Origin: Planctomycetota bacterium | GTDB taxonomy: Bacteria; Planctomycetota; UBA1135; GCA-002686595 | DNA: 64,000 nucleotides | Direction of reading: 5' to 3' | Assembly: GCA_012960475.1 (NCBI GenBank) | Contig: DUBE01000013.1 | Span: forward strand, 59,324 to 123,323 | Part shown: positions 43,579 through 52,126 of the stretch, one piece after another | Layout of the letters: each line of letters begins with the position of its first letter | Position numbering within the stretch: the stretch's first letter is position 1 | Made by a program: the position numbers and the translations under genes | The notes under the pieces: generated by a model | Database searches by the model: none | The model's input: only the letters and a program-made list of their open reading frames with translations | Told to the model about the DNA's origin: nothing

Positions 43579-45489
43579 TCACTCTCGCTCCGCCAGCTCT
43601 TCCCAACGGAGCATAGCGGTCATGAGGGCTTGTTCCACTTCTTCGCGTTCACTGGTCAAGGCAAGTGCCTGCTCGTTACCGCTGCGATAGAGATCCGGTT
43701 GAGAGAGGGCTCCATCCAGACGAACGATGTCGGACTCAAGACTGCTGATACGCTGGGTGAGTTCCTCTAGTTCAGTGCGCTCCCAATTGCTGAGGCGCTT
43801 GGGCTTGGAGGAGGGTTTTGGCGAGGTGGAAGCAGGCCTGCTCGTTTGGCGTTTTGTCTTTCGACGCTCTTCCCCTTCGCTGGCCAGCTTGTCAAGCAAC
43901 TCACTCATGGAGCCGTGATGCATTTGCGGTCCCTGTGGCCCGCCCAGGTGCAAGATCCGCGTAGCCACACGATCCAAGAACCAGCGGTCGTGGCTGACCA
44001 CGATCAATACCCCTTGGAATGCCAGTAGAGCTTCTTCCAGGGCCCGCAAAGTGCTCAGATCCAAGTCGTTGGTGGGCTCATCGAGCACCAGCACATTGCC
44101 GCCGGAAAGAAGCAGCTTGGCCAAGACCACGCGCCCCCGTTCGCCACCAGAGAGCTTGCCGATGAGGACATGCTTCTTGGGCCCCGGAAAAAGGAACTGG
44201 TTCAGAAACGAAGCCACACTGATGCGTTCCGTGCCAACAAGGACAAAGGCTCCCTCCCCGGCCACCTCCTCCACCACCGTCTTCTTTGGATCCAAGTCCG
44301 ACCGACGCTGGTCGATAGTGGAGAATTCAACGGTCTCGCCGACCTCGATAGTGCCATGATCGGGCTGTAGCTGACCCAACAGAATCCGCAAGAGAGTCGT
44401 CTTGCCCGCACCGTTGGGACCCACAATTCCAAGACGCATCCCCGGAGTGATTTCCAGGTCCAGGGAGGGCAGAACCACGCGCTCTCCAAGAGTATGCTGC
44501 AATCCCTTGACCTCCAACACGCGGTTGCCCAGGCGGCGACCCATCACAAAGCGCATAGAGAGGTCGTTGCTACGCTCTTCCGGTTCGTCATTGACGAGCT
44601 CCTCGTAGCGTTCAATACGCGCCTTGGCCTTGGTGCTGCGGGCCTTCGGACCACGACGCATCCAGGCAGTCTCCCGCCGCAGTAGGAGCAAACGTGAGCG
44701 CTCATCCTTGGCCTCCACCTCAAGCCGCGCGGCGCGCTGCTCCAGATAGGAGGAATAGCCGCCGCTGTAGTGATAGAACTTGCCCTGGTCGATCTCCACA
44801 ATACGGTCCACGATGCGATCAAGCAGGTAACGATCATGGGTGACCAAGACCAAGGGCGCCTTGATCAACCGCAGACGCTCCTCCAACCAAGCGATCACAA
44901 AGGTGTCCAAGTGATTGGTGGGCTCATCCAACAAGAAGACATCCGGCTGGCTGACAAGCAACTGGGCAAGGGCCACCCGACGCACTTCACCACCGGAAAG
45001 TTCACCGCACTTGGCACCCGAATCGAGCAGGCCAACCCCGTGAATGGTCGCCTCAACCACATGCTCCACATCCGCGCCCCCCAGATCATCAAGCCGCGCC
45101 TGAAGTTGCTCTTGGCGGCGCAAGAGTCGCCCCAAGACCTCGCTCGCCAAATCAGGATGCGCCAGAGACTCATGCAACTCATCGAGTTCTGCAAGCAACT
45201 CCTCGCGGCCCACAAAGCCCTTGCGCACCGTCTCTTTGATGGTCTCCTGGAAGTCAAACTTGGGTTCCTGTTCCAGGTACCCAATGCGAAGCCCGTTGGC
45301 TCGAACCACCTTGCCGCTCTCGGGTTCCAGCTCGCCAGTCAAGAGACGTAGGAGAGTCGACTTGCCGCAACCGTTGGCACCGATCAGGCCCAAACGATCG
45401 CTCTCGCCCACTGTCAGGCTAACCCCGCGAAGCAAGGGTTTGTCCGCATCAAAGGACTTGCAGACATCGACCAGACTGATCAGAGCCAT
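43579..45489 (-). CDS. uup: ABC-F family ATPase, Uup-like
   Basis: A cytoplasmic ATPase with two ABC domains and no membrane part. Walker A motifs are 'GANGCGKSTLLRLL' and 'GPNGAGKTTLLRIL', signatures 'LSGGEVRRVALAQLL' and 'LSGGERGRVVLAKLLL', Walker B 'VFLLDEPTNHLDTFV' and 'VLVLDEPTNDLDLST'. Between them is the ABC-F linker with 'ETAWMRRGPKARSTKAKARI', and the C-terminus (about 565-636) is a charged coiled coil, the Uup-type DNA/ribosome-binding tail. Such proteins act on the ribosome or on branched DNA. Uup rather than EttA is favoured by this tail. It lies 11 bp downstream of the RNase H gene on the same strand. Confidence 0.92.
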   Translation of the reverse strand: MALISLVDVCKSFDADKPLLRGVSLTVGESDRLGLIGANGCGKSTLLRLLTGELEPESGKVVRANGLRIGYLEQEPKFDFQETIKETVRKGFVGREELLAELDELHESLAHPDLASEVLGRLLRRQEQLQARLDDLGGADVEHVVEATIHGVGLLDSGAKCGELSGGEVRRVALAQLLVSQPDVFLLDEPTNHLDTFVIAWLEERLRLIKAPLVLVTHDRYLLDRIVDRIVEIDQGKFYHYSGGYSSYLEQRAARLEVEAKDERSRLLLLRRETAWMRRGPKARSTKAKARIERYEELVNDEPEERSNDLSMRFVMGRRLGNRVLEVKGLQHTLGERVVLPSLDLEITPGMRLGIVGPNGAGKTTLLRILLGQLQPDHGTIEVGETVEFSTIDQRRSDLDPKKTVVEEVAGEGAFVLVGTERISVASFLNQFLFPGPKKHVLIGKLSGGERGRVVLAKLLLSGGNVLVLDEPTNDLDLSTLRALEEALLAFQGVLIVVSHDRWFLDRVATRILHLGGPQGPQMHHGSMSELLDKLASEGEERRKTKRQTSRPASTSPKPSSKPKRLSNWERTELEELTQRISSLESDIVRLDGALSQPDLYRSGNEQALALTSEREEVEQALMTAMLRWEELAERE

Positions 45490-45500
45490 CCAGCAGACCT

Positions 45501-46151
45501 CTAGACTGTCTCACGCCGCCAGGCCATGGCCAGGCTGTCCGCGTACTCGTTCCAACGGTTCCCTGCATGAGCGGCAATCCACTCAAGAGTGCAGTTCGGA
45601 TGGGCGCGGGAAAGGGCCAGTAGCTCCTTCACGAGTTCAAGGTTCTTGATCTCGCCGCCCTTCTTCTTCCAGCCTTTTTTTTCCCAACCTGGAGCCCATT
45701 GGGTGATGGTGTCCACACATAGGCGACTGTCGGTATAGAGCGTGACCACGGCGTCCTCGGGCAGGAGCCCATAGGCCTCGATCAAAGCGGTCAATTCCAT
45801 TCGGTTGTTTGTGGTTTCTGGATCGTGGCCGTGGCACGACGCGCGAACCTCTCCGCCTTCGACCCAGACCACACCCCAGCCCCCGGGGCCAGGGTTGGGC
45901 ACCGAGCTGCCATCGGTAAAAATGCCTTCTGCGGGGCCATCCGTGTATTTCTGAAGGACCTCGGCCACGGTCAGGTTCTCTTCTCGGGCACTGGTGCGCC
46001 TGGACCTTCTGGACCCGGATGCCCTGGTGCTGGAAGACTTGGACCGGGAATGCTCGCGGCAGAACTTCGGTTCCCAGCCTGGATACTTGTCGAGGGTCGC
46101 CTGGGGCAAATCAAAAGTCTCCCCGCAATCTTGACAGGCAAATGAAGGCAT
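45501..46151 (-). CDS. ribonuclease HI with N-terminal zinc ribbon
   Basis: The C-terminal about 145 residues form RNase HI: Asp in 'GIFTDGSSVPNPGPGGWG', Glu in 'NNRMELTALIEA', Asp in 'VTLYTDSRLCVDTI', and the final His-x-Gly...Asp in 'WIAAHAGNRWNEYADSLA'. It cleaves RNA in RNA-DNA hybrids. The N-terminal 70 residues are extra: a zinc-ribbon-like 'FACQDCGETFDLP' with later 'KFCREH', then a basic Ser/Arg linker 'SRSKSSSTRASGSRRSRR'. These may bind the hybrid, a role played by a different domain in eukaryotic RNase H1. ATG 46151 starts just before the ribbon. The Met 13 codons upstream is less likely. Confidence 0.9.
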   Translation of the reverse strand: MPSFACQDCGETFDLPQATLDKYPGWEPKFCREHSRSKSSSTRASGSRRSRRTSAREENLTVAEVLQKYTDGPAEGIFTDGSSVPNPGPGGWGVVWVEGGEVRASCHGHDPETTNNRMELTALIEAYGLLPEDAVVTLYTDSRLCVDTITQWAPGWEKKGWKKKGGEIKNLELVKELLALSRAHPNCTLEWIAAHAGNRWNEYADSLAMAWRRETV

Positions 46152-46257
46152 GGCCCCACCATAGACAACTGCCGGCAGGGTTCCCAGCACCTCTCGGCCA
46201 ATCGGTTATCCTATCCGACCGCTGGGCGAATCAATGCAAGCGCTCGGCCCCAAGACC

Positions 46258-48339
46258 ATGACCACAACCGAAGCAAGCAACCCTCTTCTCACCTGCGGCA
46301 AGCACCCGCGTTTCTCTGAAATCACCCCGGCCAGCGTACGGGAAGCGATCCCGTCTCTACTGGAAACGGCCAGCATCGAGTTCAACGCCTACGAGCAATC
46401 CATCGAGTCCACCTGGTCCGGGATATTTGATCGCCGCCGCCGCATTATTGATCCCCTTGGATATGCCTGGGGAATCACTTCGCACCTGATGGGCGTGCTC
46501 AACTCGGATGATCTGCGAGAAGTACACGAAGAAATGCAGCCTAAGGTGATCGAGTACTTCACCCGCATCGGCCAGAGCAAGCCGGTCTATGAGGCCCTTG
46601 AAGCCCTCAAGAACGGAGACGGTTGGGGCCAACTCAATGGTCCCCAGCAACGACTGCTGGAAAAGGAACTGGTCGACATGAAGCTCTCGGGGATCTCCCT
46701 GGAAGGCGAAGAGAAGGAGCGCTACAACGCCATTGCCAAAGACCTCGGCGAATTATCCACGGGCTTCTCCAACGCAGTACTCGACAGCCGCAAGGCCTTC
46801 GAATTGATGCTGACAGAGAAGGCTGACACGGAGGGGCTGCCCGCGACCCTCTTGCAAGCCGCCGCCGCATCAGCTGCGGCCAAGGGGTCTGAGGGCGCCA
46901 ACGCCGAAGAAGGTCCATGGCGCATTACCCTTGATGCCCCCATCCTGGTGCCCTTCCTGCAGCACAGTCAGAACCGCGACCAGCGCGAGACTGCCTACCG
47001 AGCCATGATCACCGTGGCCTCGTCCGGCGAATTCGACAACCAGGAGCGCATCGAGAATATCCTGAGCCTGCGAAAGGAAAAAGCAGGGCTACTGGGCTTC
47101 AACTCCCATGCGGAGATCTCGGTCAGCACCAAGATGGCCGAGAAGGTCGAGGCGGTGGACGAACTAGCCTCCGACCTGCGAGCAGTGGCCTTTCCCAAGG
47201 CCAAGGAAGAGTTGGCCGAGCTGATCGCCTACGCTCGCAAGAAGACCAGCAACGAGAATTTGGAACTGGCCCATTGGGACATGGCCTTCTGGGCCGAGCG
47301 CATGCGCGAGGAGCAGTACGACCTCTCGGATGAGGAACTGCGCCCCTACTTCCCATTTCCCAGAGTCCTCGAGGGTCTGTTTGCGGTCACCAAGCGACTC
47401 TTTGACGTGACAGTGGAGGCCGCCGACGGAGAAGTGGATGTGTGGCACGAAGATGTGCGCTTCTTCCGCATCAAGAACAATTCAGGCGAAGACATCGCCA
47501 GCTTCTATCTCGACCCCTACTCCCGCCCGGAGAACAAACGGGGTGGGGCCTGGATGAACGACGTCATCGGCCGAGAGAAACTTGAAGACGGGACCCAACA
47601 GCTGCCCACCGCGGTATTGGTTTGCAACCAGAGTCCGCCCACCGGGGACACGCCCTCCCTAATGACTCACCGCGAGGTGGAGACCCTCTTTCATGAATTC
47701 GGTCACGGTCTGCAGCACATGCTGACCACTGTGGACCTGCCCGACGCCGCTGGCATCAACTGCGTAGAATGGGATGCAGTAGAGCTGCCCAGCCAGTTCA
47801 TGGAAAACTGGACCTACCACAAGGCGACAGTGATGAACTTCGCGCGCCACTGGAAAACCGACGAGCCACTGCCCACCGAGCTCTTCGATCGCTTGGTAGC
47901 GGCAAAGAACTATCGCGCCGCCACAGGCGTCATGCGCCAGCTGTACCTGGGTGGTTTCGATATGGAACTGCACCACCGTTACTCGCCAGGCAAGGACGAG
48001 AAGGTCAAGGAGGTCAAGGCGCGCGTCAATTCCAAGATGTCCGTCATGCCCCCGCTTGAAACTGATCGATTCGAGTGCGGCTTCTCACATATATTTGCCG
48101 GAGGCTATTCCGCGGGCTACTACAGCTACAAGTGGGCCGAAGTACTCTCCGCTGATGCCTTCGGAGCCTTCGAGGATGCTGGCTTGGACGACGAGGAGGC
48201 CCTGGCGGCAACGGGACGCAGGTTTCGGGATACGGTGCTTGCCCAGGGTGGCAGCCGCCACCCCATGGAGGTCTTCCAGGAATTCCGTGGTCGCGCCCCA
48301 TCCACAGAAGCCCTGCTGCGTCACACGGGGCTCACTTGA
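46258..48339 (+). CDS. prlC: M3-family oligopeptidase (oligopeptidase A)
   Basis: A cytoplasmic zinc metallopeptidase that breaks down short peptides, including signal peptides. The zinc motif is 'EVETLFHEFGHGLQHML' with HEFGH, followed by 'DAVELPSQFMENW' and 'FECGFSHIFAGGYSAGYYSY', all M3 hallmarks. At about 693 residues it matches oligopeptidase A (680). The internal Ala/Gly-rich stretch 'AAAASAAAKGSEGANAEEG' is a probable surface loop. ATG 46258 gives 'MTTTEASNPLL'; an ATG 24 bp earlier is possible. The stop overlaps the TTG start of the alkB gene. Confidence 0.94.
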   Translation: MTTTEASNPLLTCGKHPRFSEITPASVREAIPSLLETASIEFNAYEQSIESTWSGIFDRRRRIIDPLGYAWGITSHLMGVLNSDDLREVHEEMQPKVIEYFTRIGQSKPVYEALEALKNGDGWGQLNGPQQRLLEKELVDMKLSGISLEGEEKERYNAIAKDLGELSTGFSNAVLDSRKAFELMLTEKADTEGLPATLLQAAAASAAAKGSEGANAEEGPWRITLDAPILVPFLQHSQNRDQRETAYRAMITVASSGEFDNQERIENILSLRKEKAGLLGFNSHAEISVSTKMAEKVEAVDELASDLRAVAFPKAKEELAELIAYARKKTSNENLELAHWDMAFWAERMREEQYDLSDEELRPYFPFPRVLEGLFAVTKRLFDVTVEAADGEVDVWHEDVRFFRIKNNSGEDIASFYLDPYSRPENKRGGAWMNDVIGREKLEDGTQQLPTAVLVCNQSPPTGDTPSLMTHREVETLFHEFGHGLQHMLTTVDLPDAAGINCVEWDAVELPSQFMENWTYHKATVMNFARHWKTDEPLPTELFDRLVAAKNYRAATGVMRQLYLGGFDMELHHRYSPGKDEKVKEVKARVNSKMSVMPPLETDRFECGFSHIFAGGYSAGYYSYKWAEVLSADAFGAFEDAGLDDEEALAATGRRFRDTVLAQGGSRHPMEVFQEFRGRAPSTEALLRHTGLT

Positions 48340-48947
48340 GCCCAAGCCCAGCGAGGCCATCCAGACTCTTACACAGCGGCGCGGTCTTACCCGCCGGATT
48401 TGAATTGCGAGAGGCCTACGTGGAGGCATCCCAGGCCAGCGACCTCATGGACGACCTGCTCGCCACAGCAGATCTCGAAACTCACAGGATCCATGTCTTT
48501 GGGCGCAGCTGCCCCATGCCCAGACGTATCGCCTGGTTCGGTCAAGAGCCCTACTCCTATTCTGGCGTGCACCATCCGGCGCGGCCCCTGCCCGAGAACC
48601 TCAAGCGTATCGCCGAGCAACTGAAACTGGATCTCGGCCAGCCTTTCAATTGTGTGCTGCTCAACCACTACCTGGACGGGCGTGACAGCATGGGTTGGCA
48701 CTCAGACGATGACTACGCAGCGGGGGACTATCCCAAGATTGCCAGCATCAGCCTGGGGGCAACCCGGCGCTTCCGCCTGCGCCCAACAGGGGATCCCGCG
48801 CGCAGCATTGGAATGGACCTCACCCACGGCAGCCTGCTGACTATGGGCGCGGGCACACAACTGACGCACCAGCATGCGGTGCCCCGCACACGCCGACAGG
48901 TGGAACAGCGCTTGAACTTGACCTTCCGCTGGATTGAGCCCAAGTAG
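48336..48947 (+). CDS. AlkB-family 2-oxoglutarate/Fe(II) nucleic-acid demethylase
   Basis: AlkB-type dioxygenases repair N-alkylated bases by oxidation. Iron ligands are seen in 'SMGWHSDDDY' (H-x-D) and 'LTHQHAVPRT', the oxoglutarate-binding Arg in 'RLNLTFRWI', and substrate-side 'NCVLLNHYLDGRDSMGWHSD' quoted in parts. 'PYSYSGVHHPARPLPENL' is like the AlkB homologue 2/3 type. The 203-residue length fits. The start is TTG 48336, overlapping the TGA of the oligopeptidase gene; I see no better start. This coupling suggests co-expression but no known functional link. Confidence 0.88.
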   Translation: MSPSPARPSRLLHSGAVLPAGFELREAYVEASQASDLMDDLLATADLETHRIHVFGRSCPMPRRIAWFGQEPYSYSGVHHPARPLPENLKRIAEQLKLDLGQPFNCVLLNHYLDGRDSMGWHSDDDYAAGDYPKIASISLGATRRFRLRPTGDPARSIGMDLTHGSLLTMGAGTQLTHQHAVPRTRRQVEQRLNLTFRWIEPK

Positions 48948-48953
48948 GGGACG

Positions 48954-49661
48954 CTACTTCTTGGCTGCGGAAATGTGCGCGATCGCCGGAGGCGTATGGT
49001 GCCGCAGAGTTCCGTGGATCACGGCCAGAGTTTCCATGTAGATTCCGTTTTCCACGGTGTAACCGTCCGGGACCTGCTTGATCTCTTCCATGAAGGTCTC
49101 ATCTTCGAAGTAGTAGTCCCGGAAGGGCCCGCGCCGACGCTCGACAACCTCTGCGTCAAAACCGTTCTCGTCCAAACGACGCAGGGTCTTGTGTAGGTCC
49201 GCCATGGAGGACTGGATGAAGACAAGCTCTCCCCCCGGTCGCAAGCGCTGGTGGGCATCGAGGATCAAACTGTCGATGTAATAGCGCCGGTTCTGCTTGC
49301 CACTTACGCAGAAGGGCGGGTTGGTCACGATCAGATCGAAAGAGCCCTCGGTGGAGAGCCAGTCCGCAACCCGGTATTCGATCACTGATTCTTGGGGTCG
49401 ATTGCGCTCCACATTGGTGCGAGTCGAAGCCAGAAGAGCGTCGTCAATCTCGGTGACCACCAAAGAACGCGGCCCCTGTCGCAGCAATACGATCGTGTGG
49501 TTGCCCACGCCGCCACCCAGTTCCAGCACATCCTTGCCTTTGGCGAAAAAGTTCTTGGCAAGGACATCAGCCAGGAAGCGCCCGTGGGGTGTAGGTCGCC
49601 AATCGTCGCCGCCTGCACTGAGTTCCATGGTTAAAAGGTCGTTGTTTTTCTCAGAAGTCAT
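48954..49661 (-). CDS. SAM-dependent methyltransferase, small-domain (RsmC/HemK-like)
   Basis: The protein has motif I 'DVLELGGGVGNHTIVLL', an acidic 'VVTEIDDALLA' strand end, and the amide/base-methylating 'FDLIVTNPPFCVSGKQNRRY' with NPPF. This puts it in the group of RsmC, TrmN6 and PrmC, which methylate bases or glutamine. The C-terminal 'RRGPFRDYYFEDETFMEEIK' is family-specific and not recognised. Substrate cannot be told: rRNA or a small molecule are both possible. It is convergent with alkB, with 6 bp between the stops. Confidence 0.8.
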   Translation of the reverse strand: MTSEKNNDLLTMELSAGGDDWRPTPHGRFLADVLAKNFFAKGKDVLELGGGVGNHTIVLLRQGPRSLVVTEIDDALLASTRTNVERNRPQESVIEYRVADWLSTEGSFDLIVTNPPFCVSGKQNRRYYIDSLILDAHQRLRPGGELVFIQSSMADLHKTLRRLDENGFDAEVVERRRGPFRDYYFEDETFMEEIKQVPDGYTVENGIYMETLAVIHGTLRHHTPPAIAHISAAKK

Positions 49662-49854
49662 TGCGTGCTGTACGGGGGGGAATACGCCAAGGAAGTGAGG
49701 CGGGAAGGCTCCGGTCTGGTATGCCCTTCAGGAAGATCGGCGGGCTCCCTTAGTCCGCATGATCTTGGTACAGGAGACCTGGAATCGGGAGAAAACCCAG
49801 CCAAAAAAGGTCTTCCTGAGTGCTTCTGGTGCCCTGGCCACCCCTTGAGCGCCC

Positions 49855-50277
49855 TCAGGCCCTACGGGACTCACGCACAATCTGGTTGCCCCCCTCAGGC
49901 ACCAAATAGAAACGGCCGACCTGAACCTGGAAGTCACCCCCCTCGGCACTGGCAAAGGAATAGGCCCCTTCCATCGTGCCCCAGGAGGTGCGCAGGGGGC
50001 AATAGCTGATGTACTCGAAAATGCCACCGGGAGCCAGGACCGGCTGCTTGCCCACCACGCCTTCGCCCACCACCTCTTCCCGACGGTTGTTGGCGTCCAA
50101 GATCATCCAACGCCGGGAGAGCAACTTGGCAGCCACGCTCCCGCTGTTCTCGATACGAATGCGATAGACGAAAAAGAAACGATCCCGATTTGGATCAGAT
50201 TCTCCGGCCAGATACTGGGCCTCCGCGCGCACGCGCAGGCCCATAGTGGTGTGGTCTGAGTTGAGGTTAGGGGACAC
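49855..50277 (-). CDS. apaG: ApaG-domain protein
   Basis: The 140-residue protein is an ApaG immunoglobulin-like domain: 'FVYRIRIENSGSVAAKLLSR' then 'RRWMILDANNRREEVVGEGVV' in parts, 'PVLAPGGIFEYISYCPLRT', 'WGTMEGAYSF', ending 'FYLVPE'. ApaG was linked to Co/Mg phenotypes in Salmonella, and the fold appears in F-box proteins and polymerase-interacting proteins. Its molecular role remains open. It is alone: 193 bp separate it from the methyltransferase gene on the same strand. That gap contains no gene I can support. Confidence 0.9.
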   Translation of the reverse strand: MSPNLNSDHTTMGLRVRAEAQYLAGESDPNRDRFFFVYRIRIENSGSVAAKLLSRRWMILDANNRREEVVGEGVVGKQPVLAPGGIFEYISYCPLRTSWGTMEGAYSFASAEGGDFQVQVGRFYLVPEGGNQIVRESRRA

Positions 50278-50358
50278 GACTGTAGACTTGGGGGGACAGA
50301 GCTTCGTACCCCTATGATACCAGAGCCAAGGAGCACCTGATCACCCCGTTGCACAACG

Positions 50359-52125
50359 ATGCACTTCTGCCGTCCAATTGTCCCAATCCTAGCTCTCTTA
50401 CCATTGTGCCCCGGTTGCTCCTGGCGCTCGCAAAATGCAACGGTTCCTGCGCGCCTGCCAGGGATCAGAGCCGCAGATCCCAACGGCCTGGCTGAAGAAC
50501 TCTTCGCCGAACGCATGGACAGAGTGCCTCGACTGGCCGACAAGATCACCACCAGACCTGCGCGCTCAGACTGGGGCCAGGAGCAGGAGTGGACTGAACG
50601 TCCCGCCTTTGGACAACTGGGTGGCATTCGCATCGGCAGTATCGATCAGGCACTCTCCACGGCCGACGATCAAGAACGAGAGACTCTTCAACGCATCCGA
50701 GCCGAACTGCGCTTCGAAGCGCTGGAGCCTGCGCTGACCCTGGATCGCGCGCCGTTGGGTCCTATGCGCGGTCTCTTGCGTATTGGCTTGCTGCACCTCT
50801 ACTTGGATCATCCGCTTGAGAGCGGGCCTGACCTGGAAGCCTTCCGTGCGCGACTGGAAGCGTTGACCGTCTGGACCCTACAAGCTGCAGAACGGAGCAA
50901 GCATGTCAAGGGGACCCAAACGCCACTCCCCTCCACTCTGATGAGCTTGCGTGCTATGGCATCTCCCGCCTTGGCGGAAGTCATTCTTGAACGAGTCGCC
51001 CAAGAAGCGCGCATGGCGGTGGACTTGACCCCCAGCTCCCGCTTGCAGTCCATGGGCGAAATTGAAACCTTGCTGCGAGTCTCGCTGCCAGCCGCGGCGA
51101 CTGATCTTCTCGCCGCACTTGAAGCCCCCCATCGCAGCCAACCCAGGCGCGGACTCGTGCGCCAACCCGGGGGCCTGCGACTGCATCGCGAACGCGTCAA
51201 GCAGTTGGTCAGCGCGGACCTTACCGTGACTGAAATCGAAGCTCGCCTGAGAACTCAAAGCCGTGAACTCGAAGAGGCCCTGCTCAAGATCACCACCAGT
51301 ATCAACTACATAGGCGATGGCCTCGATCTGCTGGCCCAATTGCGTGATCAACACGATGATTCTGTGGGACACCCTCTGGCTGACCTCGACCGTCTTGAAC
51401 TCCTGACCCAACGCGCTGACCTTGCGTTCAAGATCCTCGGCCCCCTCCTTCCCGCCGATCTCGGAGAACTGCCAGGCGTGAACCGGCTGCCCCTCTGCCT
51501 GCGTCCCCTGGCCGATGGCTTGCTGCGCCAGAACGCACACCACGGTCGTGCACGAGCACGCAGACTCATGCTCGACCCAGCCCGACTGCATGCTGCAAGC
51601 ATGGACTCCTTTGCCGTGAGTTGGATCCTGGGGACCAAGGCTCTCAGCTACTGCGACCAACCCACGAGTGACCTACCACGCTGGTTGAGGCATGCCCAAT
51701 GGCCAGGATGGGATGATGCCATGGGGCTCTATCTGGCGCGCTTGCATGACGAACTCAAACCCGGTCGCGATCCGTGGCACAGGGCAGCGGGACTGGGCTT
51801 GGAACTTGAGTGCGTAGCCCGCGGACTGACAGACCTTGGCTTGCACTTGCACGGATGGTCCCGTGCGGAAGCAATCAAGTTCCTTCAGGCGCGCTGTATG
51901 GCCCAACCAAGTCGAGTGGAGTTATGGGTCGATGACTGCTTGGATCGACCGGGCCTGGCTCTCGCAGCCCCTCTGAGCTTGCAAGAGATCCTCGCCGCTC
52001 GAGCGGATGTACGGCGCTTTAGAGGAGTTGCCTTTGACCTGCTCACGTTCCACCGAGCGCTCTTGGAAGTTGGCCCGCTCCCGGTGGATCTGACACGCGA
52101 GGAGATTCTGCGACGTCTGCCCTAG
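50359..52125 (+). CDS. DUF885-related exported protein, metal site apparently lost
   Basis: A hydrophobic N-terminus with 'LPLCPGC' looks like a signal, perhaps lipoprotein, though the lipobox is not canonical. The C-terminal third follows the DUF885 peptidase-like pattern: 'LGTKALSYCDQ', 'GWDDAMGLYLARLHDEL' (compare 'EGWALYAExL'), 'DLGLHLHGWSRAEAIKFLQ', 'DRPGLALAAPLSLQEILAAR' and 'FDLLTFHRALLEVGPLPVDL'. The usual zinc motif HE-x2-PGHH is missing; the matching region reads 'LRHAQWPGWDDA'. I infer a DUF885 homologue that lost its catalytic metal site. Function unknown. The stop is 1 bp from the convergent sulfatase-fold gene. Confidence 0.6.
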   Translation: MHFCRPIVPILALLPLCPGCSWRSQNATVPARLPGIRAADPNGLAEELFAERMDRVPRLADKITTRPARSDWGQEQEWTERPAFGQLGGIRIGSIDQALSTADDQERETLQRIRAELRFEALEPALTLDRAPLGPMRGLLRIGLLHLYLDHPLESGPDLEAFRARLEALTVWTLQAAERSKHVKGTQTPLPSTLMSLRAMASPALAEVILERVAQEARMAVDLTPSSRLQSMGEIETLLRVSLPAAATDLLAALEAPHRSQPRRGLVRQPGGLRLHRERVKQLVSADLTVTEIEARLRTQSRELEEALLKITTSINYIGDGLDLLAQLRDQHDDSVGHPLADLDRLELLTQRADLAFKILGPLLPADLGELPGVNRLPLCLRPLADGLLRQNAHHGRARARRLMLDPARLHAASMDSFAVSWILGTKALSYCDQPTSDLPRWLRHAQWPGWDDAMGLYLARLHDELKPGRDPWHRAAGLGLELECVARGLTDLGLHLHGWSRAEAIKFLQARCMAQPSRVELWVDDCLDRPGLALAAPLSLQEILAARADVRRFRGVAFDLLTFHRALLEVGPLPVDLTREEILRRLP

Positions 52126-52126
52126 A

